Below are positions 16,421 through 17,931 of a stretch of DNA of 17,931 bases, one piece after another. Origin of the DNA: JBDSLU01 sp031407765 (GTDB taxonomy: Bacteria > Acidobacteriota > Vicinamibacteria > Vicinamibacterales > Vicinamibacteraceae); assembly GCA_031407765.1 (NCBI GenBank), contig JANOIR010000344.1, positions 1 to 17,931 of the forward strand. The letters run 5' to 3'. Within the stretch, counting starts at the first letter, position 1. Every line of letters starts with the position of its first letter. A model generated the notes under the pieces. That model was not told the origin of the DNA. It did not search any database and saw only the letters and a list, made by a program, of their open reading frames with translations. A program made the position numbers and the translations under genes.

Positions 16421-17931
16421 GTGACGAACCGCACGCTGCTGATCTTGCTCGGTCCCGTCGCCGGACTCGCGATGTTCGCGGGGTCGGTGGCGATGGCCTC
16501 GTCGCTAGCGAGCCGCATGGCCCTGCAACCGGCCCCCACTCCTGCCGCGGCCGCCCAGGCCCCTCCGGGTGGGGAGCAACAGGCCCTGCCAGCGCCGGCC
16601 GCTGCCAAGCAGGCTCCGGCGGCGCCGGCCCCGACGAAGCCCTACGAGGAGGCGCAGTACCGGGCCGTTCCCAGGATCGGGAGCCGCGTCGCCATCTGGA
16701 TGGTCGCGCAGCTGCACCTGCTGTTCGCGGCGTTCGTCCTCGCCATCCCCATCTTCGCGCTCATCGTCGAGGCGATCGGCTACAAGACCGGGGACCTGCG
16801 ATACGACCGGCTCGCGCACGAGTTCACCAAGCTGCTCTCGGTGTCGTTCTCGCTCACGGCGACGTTCGGCGCGGCGCTCACGTTCATGCTCGTCATCCTG
16901 TATCCGAAGTTCACGAACTACATGATGAGCGTGTTCTCCCCGACGTTCCTGCCGTACGTCGCGCTCTTCTTCGCCGAGGCCTTGTTCCTCTACACCTACT
17001 ACTACGGCTGGGGGAAGTTCCATCCGCTGGTCCATCTCGGCCTGGGGCTCGGCCTCAACGTGGTGGGCACCGCGATCATGTTCATCGCCAATGCGTGGCT
17101 GACGTTCATGATGTCGCCGAAAGGCATCGCCCCGGACGGCGCGTTGATCTCGGTCTGGGACGCCGTCAACAACTTCACCTGGATGCCGATCAACGTGCAT
17201 CGCGTGATCGCGAACGTCGCCTTCGGCGGATCGGTCGCGGCCGCGTACGCGGCCTTCAAGTTCCTCTCGGCGACCACCGACGAGGAGCGCGCCCACTACG
17301 ACTGGATGGGATACATCGGCAACTTCGTCGCCATCATCGCCTTTCTCCCACTGCCGTTTGCCGGCTACTGGCTCGCGAAAGAGATCTACGCCTACTCGCA
17401 GACGCTCGGCCTCACGATGATGGGCGGCGCGTTCTCCTGGCTCTTCATCATCCAGGCCGTCCTGATCGGGAACCTGTTTCTCGGCGCCAACTACTACCTC
17501 TGGCTGGGGATGGGGCGGGTCGAGGGGGCGCAGAAGGTGCAGCGGTTCGTCAAGTACCTGCTGATCGCGATCGCGGTGTGTTTCATGGTCTGGGCAACGC
17601 CGCGCTCGATCATCGCGACCGTCTCCGAGATCAGGGCCATGGGCGGATCGTCCCACCCGATTCTCGGCTTCCTTGGTGTGATGTCCGCCAAGAACACCGC
17701 GGTGAACATCCTGATCCTGACGACCTTCATGAGCTTCCTCCTGTACCGCCGCACCGGGAAGACCGCGACGGTGGCGTGGGCGAAGACCGGCCACACGGCG
17801 CAGCTCGTGATCTTTGCATCCGCGGCAATCTTCGTGATCTTCCTTGGCGTCTACGGCTACTTCGTCGAGGCCAGCGTCAGGATCGGCCTTTCGGTGCCCC
17901 AGGTCAGCTCGGTCCTGTTCGCGATGGTGGC
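16421..17931 (+). CDS. Cytochrome bd-type oxidase subunit I-like protein, C-terminus cut by window
   Basis: The frame is open for over 500 codons to the right edge. It starts at GTG 16421, with GGAA a few bases upstream, and opens with a membrane helix (LLILLGPVAGLAMFAGSVAMA). A long Ala/Pro-rich linker (about 33-85) is followed by multiple helices of the CydA superfamily. His99 (AQLHLLFA) matches the haem b595/b558-side His of CydA helix I. Glu186 in LFFAEALFLYTYYYGW matches the FFLE Glu. NAWLTFMMSPKG resembles the NxW..xPxG motif, and His260 in NVHRVIANVAFGG matches the second conserved His. The earlier Glu of the E. coli E99/E107 pair appears absent. Canonical CydA lacks the N-terminal helix and linker, so this is a divergent bd-like member, and oxygen reduction is not certain. 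It is a quinol-oxidising candidate, fitting the divergent PQQ dehydrogenase that would reduce quinone. A subunit II or cytochrome c gene may follow beyond the window. Confidence 0.75.
   Translation, partial: MTNRTLLILLGPVAGLAMFAGSVAMASSLASRMALQPAPTPAAAAQAPPGGEQQALPAPAAAKQAPAAPAPTKPYEEAQYRAVPRIGSRVAIWMVAQLHLLFAAFVLAIPIFALIVEAIGYKTGDLRYDRLAHEFTKLLSVSFSLTATFGAALTFMLVILYPKFTNYMMSVFSPTFLPYVALFFAEALFLYTYYYGWGKFHPLVHLGLGLGLNVVGTAIMFIANAWLTFMMSPKGIAPDGALISVWDAVNNFTWMPINVHRVIANVAFGGSVAAAYAAFKFLSATTDEERAHYDWMGYIGNFVAIIAFLPLPFAGYWLAKEIYAYSQTLGLTMMGGAFSWLFIIQAVLIGNLFLGANYYLWLGMGRVEGAQKVQRFVKYLLIAIAVCFMVWATPRSIIATVSEIRAMGGSSHPILGFLGVMSAKNTAVNILILTTFMSFLLYRRTGKTATVAWAKTGHTAQLVIFASAAIFVIFLGVYGYFVEASVRIGLSVPQVSSVLFAMV

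Noticed and set aside
1..17931. CRISPR array, tRNA, rRNA, insertion sequence or integrase
   Set aside because: No regular repeat-spacer pattern, tRNA-like stem-loops, transposase motifs or terminal inverted repeats were seen on reading.

Overview
This is a high-GC bacterial window that most resembles an Acidobacteriota genome, possibly of the Vicinamibacteria type. The best marker is the 850-residue duplicated FtsX/MacB-like permease at 4627-7179. It has the layout of the acidobacterial duplicated orphan permease (ADOP) family and no ATPase gene beside it. The quinoprotein dehydrogenase, the DUF3500 protein and the cytochrome bd-like subunit fit that assignment, which is an inference from family knowledge and not from a marker gene.

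Layout: (1) 4507 down to 1, minus strand: a two-gene caspase operon. A caspase-like (C14) protease of 625 residues overlaps by ATGA a second, much larger gene that runs off the left edge. The second gene encodes a caspase-like domain, an nSTAND1-type NTPase, one membrane helix and a GATase1-like module. (2) 4627-7179, plus: the ADOP permease, divergent from the caspase operon. (3) 7180-7623, plus: a decayed beta-barrel-like gene with an internal TAG and no N-terminus. (4) 8863-7640, minus: an exported DUF3500 protein. (5) 9039-14047, plus: a second two-gene operon joined by an ATGA overlap. Its first gene is a SIR2-like/TIR protein whose SIR2 half has lost the usual active-site residues; its second is an nSTAND1 NTPase with one membrane helix and a large WD40-like propeller. 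(6) 15967-14060, minus: a membrane-anchored PQQ-dependent dehydrogenase. (7) 16421 to the right edge, plus: a cytochrome bd-type oxidase subunit I-like protein, truncated by the window.

The two operons are the most interesting content. Both pair a death- or immunity-type effector (caspase-like protease, or TIR) with an nSTAND1 NTPase that carries a transmembrane helix and a C-terminal putative sensor. That is the design of bacterial conflict and regulated-cell-death systems described for STAND NTPases. In both, the sensor lies beyond the membrane helix and may face the periplasm. The sensors differ: a GATase1-like domain in one and a beta-propeller in the other. A role in phage defence or stress-induced cell death is inference. 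No recombinase, tRNA, CRISPR array, insertion sequence or clear rho-independent terminator was seen.

The right end looks respiratory. A PQQ dehydrogenase that would feed electrons to quinone sits divergent from a bd-like oxidase subunit that could take electrons from quinol.
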